The notes: generated from the sequence alone by a model not told the origin. 64,000 bases of DNA from JASHVB01 sp035508435 (GCA_035508435.1 DATJNA010000161.1:1-64000), one strand, 5' to 3'; counted from the stretch's first letter, positions 23,460 to 32,734 are shown. Numbers and translations are program-made.

Positions 23460-24991
23460 CTCGCTGGCCGCCACGCAGCTTGTTCGGCCAGATGCTGCTG
23501 ATCCTGCTCGCCGGCATGGTCGTGTCGCATTTGGTCGGGACGCTGATCTATGCCTCGGATCGGGCGCGGGCCGTGCGCGCGATCGGCGCCTATGCAGCCA
23601 CGCAGCGCATCGCCAACCTGGCGCAACTGATCGATGAGGCTCCCGCGGACTGGCGCGAGCGCATCGTCCGCGCCGCCAGCGATCCCACGTTGCGCGTTGG
23701 CTTGTCGCAGCAGGCGCCGGAGTTCGATCCCGCGGATGCTGCTATCGACGCCACATCGATCCGCGATTATCTCGCCGAGCAATTACCGGCGGGGCTCACG
23801 ACCAGCTTGCGGGTGACAGTCGCACCGGCACGCATTGCATTTCCCCACTTTGGTCATCACCGGCCACCAGGCACGTGGATGCCGATGATGGGTGGCCCCG
23901 GCATGATGGCGGTGCCACCAGCCGGGTCCTCACCTTTCGAGACACTGTCCCCTCCGGGGGTTCCGGCGCCGTATACCTCCGGTGTGCCGCCCGCTCTGGC
24001 GGCTCCGCCTTGGATGCATGCGCCGGGATTGCTGCGCTCGCTGCGGGTCGCGATGCGGCTCTCCGATGGTTCGTGGCTGAGCTTTGCCACCGCGCTGCCC
24101 AATGCGGGGCCGGAAACGCCCTGGTCCTTCGGCGCCGCGATGCTGACGATGGCTGTCATCGTGGTCCTTGCCTCGGCCTGGGCCGTGCGTCGGGTCACGG
24201 CTCCGCTGCGGCTGCTGGCGCAGGCGGCGGAACGGTTGGGACGCGACGTGACTGCGCCGCCGATCGCCGAGGCCGGCACAACCGAAACCCGCCAGGCGGC
24301 CCACGCCTTCAATCAGATGCAGGCCAGCATCCGCCGGTTGGTCGATAATCGCACCCACATGCTGGCCGCGCTGTCGCACGACCTGCGCACGCCGCTGACC
24401 CTGCTGCGCCTGCGCACCGAGGCTCTGGCTGAGGCCGGCGAACGCGACCGCATGCTGGCGACGATCGGCGAACTGGACGCGATGGTCGGTGCCTCGCTGG
24501 CTTATGCACGCGACCAGGCCAAGGCAGAAGCCTGGCGGCGCACAGACGTGACGGCACTGGTTGGCTCGATCGTTGACGACATGGCCGATGCCGGCCTGCC
24601 CGTTACGATGACGCGGGCCGAGCCCGTGGTGCTGGACTGCCAACCGAACGCGCTGCGCCGCGCGCTGACCAACCTGATCGACAACGCCGTGAAATATGGC
24701 GGCACGGCGCGCGTCGCGATCGAGGCCGACGCCAGGCGCATTGCCATCACTATCGACGACGACGGTCCCGGCATACCCGAAGCGGAGATGCAGCGCGTGT
24801 TCGAGCCGTTCCATCGGCTGGAGGCATCGCGCAGTCGCGAGACCGGCGGCGCCGGAATGGGTCTGTCGATCGCGCAGTCGATCGTGCAGGCGCATGGCGG
24901 CGACATCACATTGTTCAACCGGCCGCCATGCGATGGCTTGCCCGGCCTGCGCGCGACGGTCACGCTGCCCTGCGATGCCATTGTGGGTTGA
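23456..24991 (+). CDS. Sensor histidine kinase with Met/His-rich periplasmic domain
   Basis: A 511-residue kinase. TM1 is at about 11-32, a periplasmic domain runs to about 222, TM2 is at about 224-243, HAMP follows, the H-box is A-L-S-H308-D-L-R-T-P-L, then N-box L-I-D-N-A-V-K-Y-G-G and G boxes D-D-G-P-G-I-P and G-G-A-G-M-G-L-S. The sensor domain holds a segment at about 129-152 rich in His and Met (H-F-G-H-H-R-P-P and M-P-M-M-G-G-P-G-M-M), a possible metal site. This echoes the Met-rich composition of the divergent periplasmic protein. Confidence 0.9.
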   Translation: MTRWPPRSLFGQMLLILLAGMVVSHLVGTLIYASDRARAVRAIGAYAATQRIANLAQLIDEAPADWRERIVRAASDPTLRVGLSQQAPEFDPADAAIDATSIRDYLAEQLPAGLTTSLRVTVAPARIAFPHFGHHRPPGTWMPMMGGPGMMAVPPAGSSPFETLSPPGVPAPYTSGVPPALAAPPWMHAPGLLRSLRVAMRLSDGSWLSFATALPNAGPETPWSFGAAMLTMAVIVVLASAWAVRRVTAPLRLLAQAAERLGRDVTAPPIAEAGTTETRQAAHAFNQMQASIRRLVDNRTHMLAALSHDLRTPLTLLRLRTEALAEAGERDRMLATIGELDAMVGASLAYARDQAKAEAWRRTDVTALVGSIVDDMADAGLPVTMTRAEPVVLDCQPNALRRALTNLIDNAVKYGGTARVAIEADARRIAITIDDDGPGIPEAEMQRVFEPFHRLEASRSRETGGAGMGLSIAQSIVQAHGGDITLFNRPPCDGLPGLRATVTLPCDAIVG

Positions 24992-25001
24992 CCCAGATCA
25001 A
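24988..25001 (+). promoter_or_regulatory. FNR/FixK-type box upstream of hemN
   Basis: TTGACCCAGATCAA matches the FNR/FixK consensus TTGAT-N4-ATCAA at nine of ten half-site positions. It overlaps the kinase stop codon. Its centre is 41.5 nt upstream of the A of the hemN ATG. Confidence 0.75.
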
Positions 25002-25035
25002 GGCATTCCCTGCGCTTGCAGGGGATGCTTTCAAT

Positions 25036-26388
25036 ATGAAGATTTCCGACCTGATCGCCAAATACGACCGCCGCGTGCCACGCTACACCTCGTATCCCAC
25101 GGCGCCGCATTTCTCCTCCGCCATCACTGGCGCGCAGTATGCCGACTGGCTCGCCGCACTGGCGGATGCAACGCCGCTCTCGCTCTATCTCCACGTTCCG
25201 TTTTGCGCCTCACTCTGTTTGTTCTGTGCCTGCCACACGACCGTCGTGCGCCATCCGGAGCCGCTGATCAGCTACGGCGACACGCTGCAAACGGAGATCA
25301 CGCGGACCGCTGCCGCCAGCGGCCGCCACCTGCCGGTACGCCATATCCATTGGGGTGGCGGCACGCCAACCGTGCTGCCGGCCGCTGTGATGGGCGCGAT
25401 CATGGCCAGCCTGCGCCGACATTTCGACGTGCTGCCCGACGCCGAGATCGCCGTCGAAGTCGATCCACGCACGCTCTCCGATGACTCGCTGCGCGCGCTG
25501 GCCGATATAGGCGTCAGCCGTGCCAGTCTGGGCGTGCAGGATTTCGATCCGCGCGTACAGCGGGCGATTCATCGGCTGCAAGACTATGATGTCACCGCCA
25601 CCTGCGCCGAGAAGCTGCGTAAGGTGGGTGTGCGCTCGGTCAATCTCGACCTGATCTACGGCTTGCCGTACCAGACTGCCGCGGGTGTCGCCGAGACCGT
25701 GCGACAGGCGCTGCGCATCGCACCGGACCGTGTCGCCGTGTTCGGCTACGCGCATGTGCCGTGGATGAAGAAGCACCAGGCGCTGCTGCCCGCCGCTGCG
25801 TTGCCCGACGCCGTCGAACGTTTCGCGCAGCGCGCGATTGTCGAGCAAGTGCTGACGGCAGCAGGCTACGTGGCCATTGGCCTGGATCATTTTGCGCGCC
25901 CCGATGATTCGCTTGCCATTGCCGCCGCGAATGCCCGCCTGAGGCGCAATTTCCAAGGCTACACCACGGATGATGCGCCGGTACTGCTTGGGCTGGGGGC
26001 GTCGTCGATCGGCTCGCTGCCGCAAGGCTATGTGCAGAATCTGCCTGCGGTCCCGGCCTGGCGCGACGCGGTCCACGCCGGCAGGCTTCCGGTGGCCCGT
26101 GGCATCGCACTAACGCAGGAGGACCGGCTGCGTCGGGCGGTGATCGATACGTTGATGTGCACCAACGCCGTCGATCTGCGTGCCGTCGCCGCACAGCACG
26201 GCGCCGATCCCGCCAGCCTGATGGACGCTGCTCCTGCCTTGCAAGAGCAAGCGCACGACGGGCTGGTGCTGTGGGACGGCATGCGGATCATCGTCACACC
26301 GGCGGGCCGCCCCTTCGTTCGCGCCGTGGCCGCCGCGTTTGACACCTATCTTGCGGCCGGCACCGCGCGCCATTCCGTGGCTGTGTAA
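25036..26388 (+). CDS. hemN: Oxygen-independent coproporphyrinogen III oxidase HemN
   Basis: A 450-residue radical SAM enzyme. The 4Fe-4S cysteines are C57-x3-C61-x2-C64, followed by C66 as in HemN proper; H-W-G-G-G-T-P-T-V-L is at about 111 and N-L-D-L-I-Y-G-L-P-Y-Q-T further on. It decarboxylates coproporphyrinogen III to protoporphyrinogen IX without O2, keeping haem synthesis going under low oxygen. The FNR/FixK box at 24988-25001 agrees with that role. A possible ribosome site aggggat ends about 10 nt before the ATG, so both a leadered and a leaderless transcript are conceivable. Confidence 0.92.
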   Translation: MKISDLIAKYDRRVPRYTSYPTAPHFSSAITGAQYADWLAALADATPLSLYLHVPFCASLCLFCACHTTVVRHPEPLISYGDTLQTEITRTAAASGRHLPVRHIHWGGGTPTVLPAAVMGAIMASLRRHFDVLPDAEIAVEVDPRTLSDDSLRALADIGVSRASLGVQDFDPRVQRAIHRLQDYDVTATCAEKLRKVGVRSVNLDLIYGLPYQTAAGVAETVRQALRIAPDRVAVFGYAHVPWMKKHQALLPAAALPDAVERFAQRAIVEQVLTAAGYVAIGLDHFARPDDSLAIAAANARLRRNFQGYTTDDAPVLLGLGASSIGSLPQGYVQNLPAVPAWRDAVHAGRLPVARGIALTQEDRLRRAVIDTLMCTNAVDLRAVAAQHGADPASLMDAAPALQEQAHDGLVLWDGMRIIVTPAGRPFVRAVAAAFDTYLAAGTARHSVAV

Positions 26389-26733
26389 GGGGGAAGGGAG
26401 AACAGCGGACGTCGCCCCCGCTCCCAATGCCACGGTGTATGAGAATCCGCGTGGTTTCTCACAAAGCCTGCGGCAAGCCAGGCGAGGTCTCACATAGTTT
26501 GAAAGAAGCGGGTCACGGTTTCACCCGGCTGTCGTTGGAGCAACAGGCCTACGACCCGGCGCTGACTCGTCAAATTCTTCGTTGTGACTCCTTGCCTGCC
26601 CCTGCCTTCATCGTTGTGAGAGAGTCCAAAGCCGCGACGATGCCATGCCCGCGAGCGATGCCGCTGTATACCGGCATGGTCTGGTACGGCAGGTTGGGTG
26701 GCATCGCTGCCCCTCCCACCGCCCTGCCACGGC
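26389..26733. other. Intergenic region between convergent hemN and dedA-like genes
   Basis: About 345 bp. I see a GC-rich segment just after hemN and a short AT-richer part around 26505-26600, but no repeat, strong hairpin or credible gene. Confidence 0.4.
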
Positions 26734-27390
26734 TTACTCTACCCGCGCCAACGCCCGGCGACGCCGCATCTGCACCGGCGAAACCGCGGTCAGCCGCCGC
26801 TCATGACGGTGCATGACCCAGCTTCCTGCCAGGAACACCACCACCGCGGCGACGCCGACGCCAATGCCGATCGGCCCGGTGGCGTGCTTCATCTGCTTGC
26901 CCAGCATCGTGGCGCCAAGACTGTAGAATGCGGCCCACGCTACGCTGCCCACCACGTTGGCGATCATGAAGTTGCGGAATGGCATGCGGTTCGCCCCCGC
27001 CAGTATCGCGGCGATCATCCGCAGAAGGATCACGAAACGGGCGACGATGACCACTTTCACGCCGTGGCGCCGAAATAATAGCCGGCCGAGGGCAAGACGG
27101 CGCCAGGTCAGGCCGATGTGGTGCCCATAGCGGCGCAGCAGGCTGTAGCCGACGCTCCGCCCGATGCCGTAGCCGGCCAACTGCCCGAGGATCGCGCCGC
27201 CCGCCGCCGCCAGCCCCACCAGGTACGGATTGAGGTTGTGCGTGCTGCCGGCATAGACCGCCGCCATGATCAGCAGGCCCTCGCCGGGCACCGGCAGGCC
27301 AAGGCACTCCAGCCCCACACCAAGTGCGAGCCCGGCACAGCCATAGGCATGCAGCAGGCCGATCAGTGAGTGCGGATGGATCAGGTTCAT
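26734..27390 (-). CDS. DedA family membrane protein
   Basis: A 218-residue polytopic protein with the DedA/SNARE-associated (VTT) signature: E-C-L-G-L-P-V-P-G-E-G-L-L, then a G-x-x-x-G-x-x-x-G-Y-G-I-G-R region, H-G-V-K-V-V-I-V-A-R-F-V-I-L-L-R near 135, and a helix N-F-M-I-A-N-V-V-G-S-V-A-W. DedA proteins are inner-membrane transporters or lipid scramblases tied to undecaprenyl-phosphate recycling and proton-motive force. The ATG at 27390 gives a normal length. Confidence 0.88.
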   Translation of the reverse strand: MNLIHPHSLIGLLHAYGCAGLALGVGLECLGLPVPGEGLLIMAAVYAGSTHNLNPYLVGLAAAGGAILGQLAGYGIGRSVGYSLLRRYGHHIGLTWRRLALGRLLFRRHGVKVVIVARFVILLRMIAAILAGANRMPFRNFMIANVVGSVAWAAFYSLGATMLGKQMKHATGPIGIGVGVAAVVVFLAGSWVMHRHERRLTAVSPVQMRRRRALARVE

Positions 27391-27535
27391 TAGCGGCCAA
27401 GGCAAAGTAACGACTGTCAGCCTACGTGACGAACGGTTACAGTACAGCAATTCGCCGCCGCAGGCGAGGGTATCGAGCAACGAAAAACGCGCTGCAATGC
27501 AGCATCATGTTGCACTGCCACACGCTGCGTTGTGG

Positions 27536-28537
27536 TTACGGCACCAGCAGTATTTTGCCGATGTGTTGACTGGATTCCATCAGCCGATGCGCTGCCGCGG
27601 CTTCAGTCAAAGGAAATTGCCGATAGGTGAAGGTGCGCAGCCGGCCTTGTCGCCAGAGCGGCCAGACCTTCTCCCGCAGCGCGGCGATAATCGCTGCCTT
27701 TTGTGCCACGCTGCGCGAGCGCAGGGTCGAGCCGGTGATAGTCAAATGTTTGCGCTGCACGGCGCCGAAATCCGCTGCCACCTTGGTGCCATGCATCAGC
27801 GCGACGAAGCACAGCCGGCCTTCATGCGCCAGCAGATCGATCTCGCGCGGGATGTAGTCGCCGCCGACCATATCGAAGATCACATCGACACCGCGCCCCT
27901 GGGTGAACGCTTTGGCGGCAGCGACGAAGTCCTCAGTCCGGTAATTGATCGCGAGGTCGGCGCCATAATCGCGGCAGGCCTGGCATTTCTCTTCCGAGCC
28001 GGCGGTGGCGATCACGGTGGCGCCGAACGCCTTGGCGAGCTGGATCGCGGTTATGCCGATGCCGCTACTGCCGCCCTGCTGCAACAGCGTCTCGCCGCCG
28101 CGCAGATGGATGCGCTCGAACACATTGGTCCAGACGGTGCAGAAGGTCTCGGGCAAGCCGCCGGCATCGGTGACGCTGACACCGTGCGGGATTGGCAGGC
28201 ATTGCACGGCGGGAACGGCGGCGTATTCGCCGTAGCCGTCGCCGATCATCAAGGCGCAGACTTGTTGACCCTCCTGCCACTCGGTGACGCCGTCGCCACG
28301 CCTGACGATGGTGCCCGCGCACTCGAGGCCGGGAATGTCGGGCGCGCCGGGCGGCATTGGATATCGGCCCATACGCTGCAGGCAGTCGGCCCGGTTCACT
28401 CCCGCCGCGGCAATGCGGATCAAAACCTCGCCCTGTTTCGGCTCCGGCACGGGGCGGATCGCCGGCACCAGCGCCTCCGGCCCGCCGGGCGACTTTATTT
28501 CGATAACGGTCTGGGTCGCGGGTATGTTGGCAAGCAC
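27536..28537 (-). CDS. Zinc-free NAD(P)H:quinone oxidoreductase (MDR family, PIG3-like)
   Basis: A 333-residue MDR protein without structural-zinc cysteines. G-V-N-R-A-D-C-L-Q-R-M-G-R-Y-P is the typical quinone reductase N-terminal stretch, the nucleotide-binding turn is Q-G-G-S-S-G-I-G-I-T-A-I-Q-L-A, and F-D-M-V-G-G-D-Y precedes the last strand. It should reduce quinones or enals with NADPH in the cytoplasm. It is convergent with nothing; MocR-type and dedA genes flank it on the same strand. Confidence 0.88.
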   Translation of the reverse strand: MLANIPATQTVIEIKSPGGPEALVPAIRPVPEPKQGEVLIRIAAAGVNRADCLQRMGRYPMPPGAPDIPGLECAGTIVRRGDGVTEWQEGQQVCALMIGDGYGEYAAVPAVQCLPIPHGVSVTDAGGLPETFCTVWTNVFERIHLRGGETLLQQGGSSGIGITAIQLAKAFGATVIATAGSEEKCQACRDYGADLAINYRTEDFVAAAKAFTQGRGVDVIFDMVGGDYIPREIDLLAHEGRLCFVALMHGTKVAADFGAVQRKHLTITGSTLRSRSVAQKAAIIAALREKVWPLWRQGRLRTFTYRQFPLTEAAAAHRLMESSQHIGKILLVP

Positions 28538-28613
28538 GCTTCTGCCCTCTCGGCTGCTGCGAATGACTATGCGTCAGGGGATGGCGAGGCAGGAAGCCGG
28601 TGGAACTCGGCGC

Positions 28614-28735
28614 TCGCCCCCTCCCCTTGTGGGAGGGGCCGAGGGGAGCGGTGCGTACCACAAAGGGGTGCGTACCACAAAGGCCGTCGTGTCTAGTGGA
28701 CCCCTCCCGTCAAGGGGAGGGGCGTTCGCTCACCC
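28614..28735. repeat. Inverted repeat flanking a 17-bp tandem duplication
   Basis: cgccccctccccttg on the left (28614) and caaggggaggggcg on the right (from about 28711) are inverted copies. Between them ggtgcgtaccacaaag occurs twice (28650-28665, 28667-28682). It looks like another REP-type element with an expanded interior. It spans the gap between the MocR and quinone reductase genes, reaching the last codons of the former. Confidence 0.6.
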
Positions 28736-30160
28736 CGCCGCTTTCAGCGCCGCCCCGAGCCGTCGCGCAGCATCCGCCGCGAGCGCCACCGGCGTGCCGG
28801 AGAAACCGAGCACGATGCCGCTCATTCGCGGCGCGCCGGCGTAATAGGCTTGCAGCGGCACCACCGCGAGGCCGCGCCCGCGGCAGGCCCGCACCACACC
28901 GGCCTCGTCTGTCGCCCCCGGCAGGCGCGCCACCATGTGCAGCCCGCCCGGCGCCGGGATCACCGTCAGGCCCGGCGCATACCGCCTCAATGCCGTCAGC
29001 ACCGCCTCGCGCCGGCGCGCATATTCCGTGCGCATCCGGCGGATATGCGGCGCCAGCAGTCCCTGCCGCATGAATTCCGCCAGCACCGCCTGGGTCAGCG
29101 CGTCGGCGCCGCGATCGAGCAATGCACGCAGCCGCACGAAGGCCGGCACAACGGGCGCCGGCACCACTGCGAAGGCCAGGCGCAACCCCGGCGCCAGTGT
29201 CTTGCTGAACGTGCCGCAGTAGATGACGCGCCCGGTGCGATCCAGCGTCGCGAGCGGGGGCAACGGCCGGCCTTCCCAGCGGAACTCGGAATCGCAGTCG
29301 TCTTCCAGCACCCAGGCACCGGCGCGCAATGCCCAGTCCAGCAGGGCCAGCCGCCGCCCGATCGGCAACGCGCCTCCGAGCGGGGTGGCATGTGACGGCG
29401 CAACGAGTGCCAGGCGCGCCTGCGGCGCGAGGCGGATGCCGGCGGCGACATCCAGCCCCTCGGTATCGCTCGGCACCGGCACCAGCGCGGCGCCGGCCGA
29501 GATCAGCGCGCCGCGGCCGGCGATGTAGCCGGGATCCTCCACCCAGGCGGCGTCACCAGGATCCAGCAGCAGCTCCGCGGCAATCCGCAGCGCCTGTTGC
29601 GTGCCGGCGGTGACAACGATGCAGGCCGGGTCGGCGACGAGGCCGCGGGTGGCCGCGAGATGGGCGGCAATCTGGGCGCGCAGGTCCTGCAAGCCTTGCG
29701 GCGGCGGATAGCCGGTACACTCGGCGGGCAGCGCCTTCAGCATACGGGCGGTGCAGCGGGCCCAGGCGGCCGCGGGGAACAGATCCGGCGCGGGCAGGCC
29801 GCCGGCGAGCAACATGCCGGCACCCGAATCGCGCAGGCCGGCGGTGACGGGAACGGTCGCGAGCATGGCACCGCGGCGCGACAGCACGTTGGCGGCGGTG
29901 GCCGGCGGGGCGGCCGGCGCGGGGGCGGCGTCGGGCAGATCCGTCGAGACGAAGGTGCCGCTACCGGTGCGGGCGCGAACGTATCCCTCCGCCGCGAGGC
30001 GCTCATAGGCCAGCACGACAGTCTGCCGCGCCACCCCCAGTTCGCTGGCCAGCGCGCGGGTCGGCGGCAGGCGCGCACCACCGGGCAGCGAGCCGCTCAT
30101 GATGCCCTGGCGAAGCCGGTCGAACACCGCCTGCTGGCGGGTTTGGTCTGGTGCAAGCAT
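28730..30160 (-). CDS. MocR-like (PdxR-type) GntR/aminotransferase fusion regulator
   Basis: A 476-residue protein: a GntR winged helix at residues 1-75 (L-R-Q-G-I-M-S-G-S-L-P-G-G-A-R-L-P-P-T-R, then G-V-A-R-Q-T-V-V-L-A-Y-E-R-L) joined by a Pro/Ala linker to a fold-type I aminotransferase domain with the PLP lysine in Y-C-G-T-F-S-K-T-L-A-P-G-L-R and E-D-D-C-D-S-E-F. MocR regulators sense PLP or an amino acid adduct and commonly control a divergent gene. The divergent neighbour here is the NHL-type protein at 30440. Confidence 0.9.
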   Translation of the reverse strand: MLAPDQTRQQAVFDRLRQGIMSGSLPGGARLPPTRALASELGVARQTVVLAYERLAAEGYVRARTGSGTFVSTDLPDAAPAPAAPPATAANVLSRRGAMLATVPVTAGLRDSGAGMLLAGGLPAPDLFPAAAWARCTARMLKALPAECTGYPPPQGLQDLRAQIAAHLAATRGLVADPACIVVTAGTQQALRIAAELLLDPGDAAWVEDPGYIAGRGALISAGAALVPVPSDTEGLDVAAGIRLAPQARLALVAPSHATPLGGALPIGRRLALLDWALRAGAWVLEDDCDSEFRWEGRPLPPLATLDRTGRVIYCGTFSKTLAPGLRLAFAVVPAPVVPAFVRLRALLDRGADALTQAVLAEFMRQGLLAPHIRRMRTEYARRREAVLTALRRYAPGLTVIPAPGGLHMVARLPGATDEAGVVRACRGRGLAVVPLQAYYAGAPRMSGIVLGFSGTPVALAADAARRLGAALKAAG

Positions 30161-30439
30161 CGGTTTCTCACCGCTGATCGTAGTCCAATCGTGCCGAGAA
30201 TGCGAGCCTTGCGCTATTGGTTGCGCTGGCGAATTGGGTCGCCCAGGTGGCCGTGCCCGTTGCTCGTTGCCGGCGCCCCGCAGCGCCCCTGTGCCATCCG
30301 TTGCAGGCAGTCATGGATCGCCCATCGCGAACCTGTCATGTTCGCGGCGGAGAGACTCGGTCTCCGGCTGACCATCGGCGGGCGGCCATGCGGCACATTG
30401 ACCCTGCCGGAGCGTCTGCGTCTCGGGAGGAAACCGACA

Positions 30440-31486
30440 ATGGCAAAATCGTGGACCGGCTTCTACGTCTCGTTCTCCGGTGAGAAGGGCGATCCTTCGA
30501 TCAACCAGATTTATGCGGTGTCGCCGAACGGAAATATTCTCTCCCGCCAGGTGCTCGATCCGGCCCAGACCTATGACGAGTTGCGCGGCATGGCGTTCGG
30601 ACCGGATGGCGATTTGTACGTTTGCCAGGCCAAGACGGCTGTGTCGGCGATCCTGCGGTTCAACGGCGCACCGCCCTCCGGTTCTTCGTCGTTGCGCCAG
30701 CTCGGGCAGTTCGTCACGCCGGCTGCCTCAGGAGGTCTGGTACATCCGTATCAATGCATCTTTTCCCGCGACGGGAACCTGTATGTGAGCAATCAGGACA
30801 GCAACGTCGTGAGCGCATTCCATGGACCGGGGAGCGAGACAGGAACGCCAGGTCATGCGATGGCGAATTCGACGTTTTTGACGGCGAAGTATCCCAACGA
30901 CACGTTCTTTGCGGGAACGTTTGTGCCGGCTTATTCCGCCAAGCCGGGTATCCCACCGCAAACCTCGGTGCCGCCCGAGGAAGGTGGCCTGACCTTCACG
31001 TCCAGCAACGGCACGCAGCATTCGGTTCGCGGCATCGCGTTCGACACGGCGGGCAATCTCTATGTGGCTGATGAGGCTGCCAACCGGGTTTGCGTGTTCG
31101 ACAGTGGCGGCACATGCCTCGGCGCCATCACGGGGTCGCCAAACCACCAACTGAGCAATCCGGTCGCGCTGTGCTTCGACCCCAAGGCCGGCCAACGCGG
31201 CAGCCTCTATGTCGGCAGCCCGGGCAACAAGCGAGTGTTCTGCTACGACATCTCGCGCGTCGCGAGCGAGGATTTCACCGCTTCCGTGCTGATCAGCGAT
31301 GCCAGGCTCGACAAATTGTCGGGGATCGCGGTGGACCCGGAGGGCAACGTGTACACCGGCGACCGCAAGGCGAGGGCGATCCACAAATGGAATGCCCACG
31401 GCAATGCGGAAGGCGAATTGACCGCGGCATTCAGCGATGAGCCGGAGCAAATCATTGCGGTGTACGGGCCGATTGCCGGCGGGTGA
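30440..31486 (+). CDS. NHL/SMP-30-like beta-propeller protein, function unknown
   Basis: A 348-residue protein with repeated propeller strands: G-M-A-F-G-P-D-G-D-L-Y-V-C, F-S-R-D-G-N-L-Y-V-S-N-Q-D, G-I-A-F-D-T-A-G-N-L-Y-V-A-D and G-I-A-V-D-P-E-G-N-V-Y-T-G-D. No signal peptide is visible at this start. CGGGAGG ends 9 nt before the ATG at 30440, which sets it. It is divergent from the MocR regulator. The fold is clear; I cannot name a substrate. Confidence 0.75.
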   Translation: MAKSWTGFYVSFSGEKGDPSINQIYAVSPNGNILSRQVLDPAQTYDELRGMAFGPDGDLYVCQAKTAVSAILRFNGAPPSGSSSLRQLGQFVTPAASGGLVHPYQCIFSRDGNLYVSNQDSNVVSAFHGPGSETGTPGHAMANSTFLTAKYPNDTFFAGTFVPAYSAKPGIPPQTSVPPEEGGLTFTSSNGTQHSVRGIAFDTAGNLYVADEAANRVCVFDSGGTCLGAITGSPNHQLSNPVALCFDPKAGQRGSLYVGSPGNKRVFCYDISRVASEDFTASVLISDARLDKLSGIAVDPEGNVYTGDRKARAIHKWNAHGNAEGELTAAFSDEPEQIIAVYGPIAGG

Positions 31487-31837
31487 CCGCCTTCTCCCGT
31501 GCGACAGGGTCGGGCCCCATGGGGCCACGAGGGACGGGCCCGGTCAGACTGCGGAAGTCGGGCGCAATCGGAGCGCGCCAGTCGCATGCCAGGCGCTCAC
31601 GATGTTGGGCACCTCAATTTGTTGGACGCCTCAATTCGGGTTGGGCGCCTCAATTCGGGTTGGTCGCCTCAATTTGGGCGGTGGCACGAACCACCCGACG
31701 CCCCCGGCTCGGGTGACGGGGTCGGCGGCAGTCGTCGCCACGCCAACCGCACCAGCCTGAGCCGGCGCTGTTGGTTCGCCGGCCTCGCGGCCGCTTGGGC
31801 GGGATCACCCCAGCATTGCTCTGGAGGGTTGCTGTGA
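31487..31837. repeat. Convergent intergenic region carrying four units of a 17-19 bp tandem repeat
   Basis: Units start at 31610, 31627, 31646 and 31665 with core cgcctcaattcgggttgg (first cacctcaatttgttgga); the array ends near 31681. The remaining sequence shows only GC-rich palindromic bits such as gggccccatggggcc near 31513. No gene is credible here. Confidence 0.7.
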
Positions 31838-32041
31838 TCAGAACCCTTCGCGTTCCAAACGCTTGCGCTCCAGCTTGCGCGCCCGGCGCACCGCCTCGGC
31901 GGCCTCTCGCGCCCGGCGCTCGGACGGCTTCTCGTAGTGCCGCCGGAGCTTCATCTCGCGGAAAATCCCCTCCCGTTGCATCTTCTTCTTGAGCGCCTTC
32001 AGCGCCTGATCGACGTTGTTGTCACGCACGAGAACTTGCAC
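31838..32041 (-). CDS. rpsU: 30S ribosomal protein S21
   Basis: A 67-residue basic protein: V-Q-V-L-V-R-D-N-N-V-D-Q-A-L-K-A-L-K-K-K at the N terminus, then R-E-M-K-L-R-R-H-Y-E-K-P-S-E-R-R. This is S21 with the usual length. The start is a GTG at 32041 (where other S21s have M-Q-V); GGAAGGAG lies about 11 nt upstream. S21 binds the 30S subunit platform and helps initiation. Confidence 0.93.
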   Translation of the reverse strand: MQVLVRDNNVDQALKALKKKMQREGIFREMKLRRHYEKPSERRAREAAEAVRRARKLERKRLEREGF

Positions 32042-32185
32042 TTGGCCGCCTGCTCCTTCCTGGTTACGCCGGTCCCGCCCATCGGTCCGGTTCGACAAAA
32101 AACGCCGCCGTCGGGGTGCCCGGGGCGGGGGTCGGGGCTATAACACGCCGACCGACCGTCGCCAAATCCAATTCGTGGAGAGCCC

Positions 32186-32734
32186 ATGGCATTGCTGAAG
32201 ATCGCCCGCATGGGCCACCCGGTGTTGCTGCGGCGCTGCGAGCCGGTGCCCAACCCAGGTGCGCCCGGCATCCGTCGCCTCGTCGCCAACATGATCGAGA
32301 CGATGGAGGACGCCTCCGGCGTCGGCCTCGCCGCGCCGCAGGTCCATGTGCCGCTCCGCCTGTTCGTCTTCCGTGTCCCCGGCGACCGGCGCGAGGAGGA
32401 TCCGGACGACCCGCCGATCGGCAACGCGGTGCTGATCAACCCGGAACTCGAATTGCTGAGCGAGGAGCGGGTGATGGGTTGGGAAGGCTGCCTGTCCATC
32501 CCCGGCCTGCGCGCCGGTGTGCCGCGCGCGCCGCGCGTGCGCTATCGCGGCGTCGACTGCGACGGCAACGTGGTGGAGCGCGAGGTCTCCGGCTTCCACG
32601 CCCGCGTCGTGCAACACGAATACGACCACCTCGACGGCGTGCTTTACACCATGCGCATGACAGATTTCCGCTTGTTCGGCTTCAACGAGGAACTGAACCG
32701 TGTCGCCGCGGCAGCGGCGGGCGGCGCCGCGTGA
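32186..32734 (+). CDS. def: Peptide deformylase
   Basis: A 182-residue metallohydrolase with all three motifs: G45-V-G-L-A-A-P-Q52, E100-G-C-L-S104 (Cys metal ligand) and Q-H144-E-Y-D-H148 (two His ligands and the catalytic Glu). It removes the formyl group from nascent proteins. The second motif fits the canonical form rather than the degenerate paralogs. Its stop overlaps the next gene as GTGA. Confidence 0.93.
   Translation: MALLKIARMGHPVLLRRCEPVPNPGAPGIRRLVANMIETMEDASGVGLAAPQVHVPLRLFVFRVPGDRREEDPDDPPIGNAVLINPELELLSEERVMGWEGCLSIPGLRAGVPRAPRVRYRGVDCDGNVVEREVSGFHARVVQHEYDHLDGVLYTMRMTDFRLFGFNEELNRVAAAAAGGAA

Noticed and set aside
26389..26733. Small RNA or riboswitch downstream of hemN
   Set aside because: I looked for stem-loops and conserved cores and found none I could support; the 129-codon frame here has no coding character.
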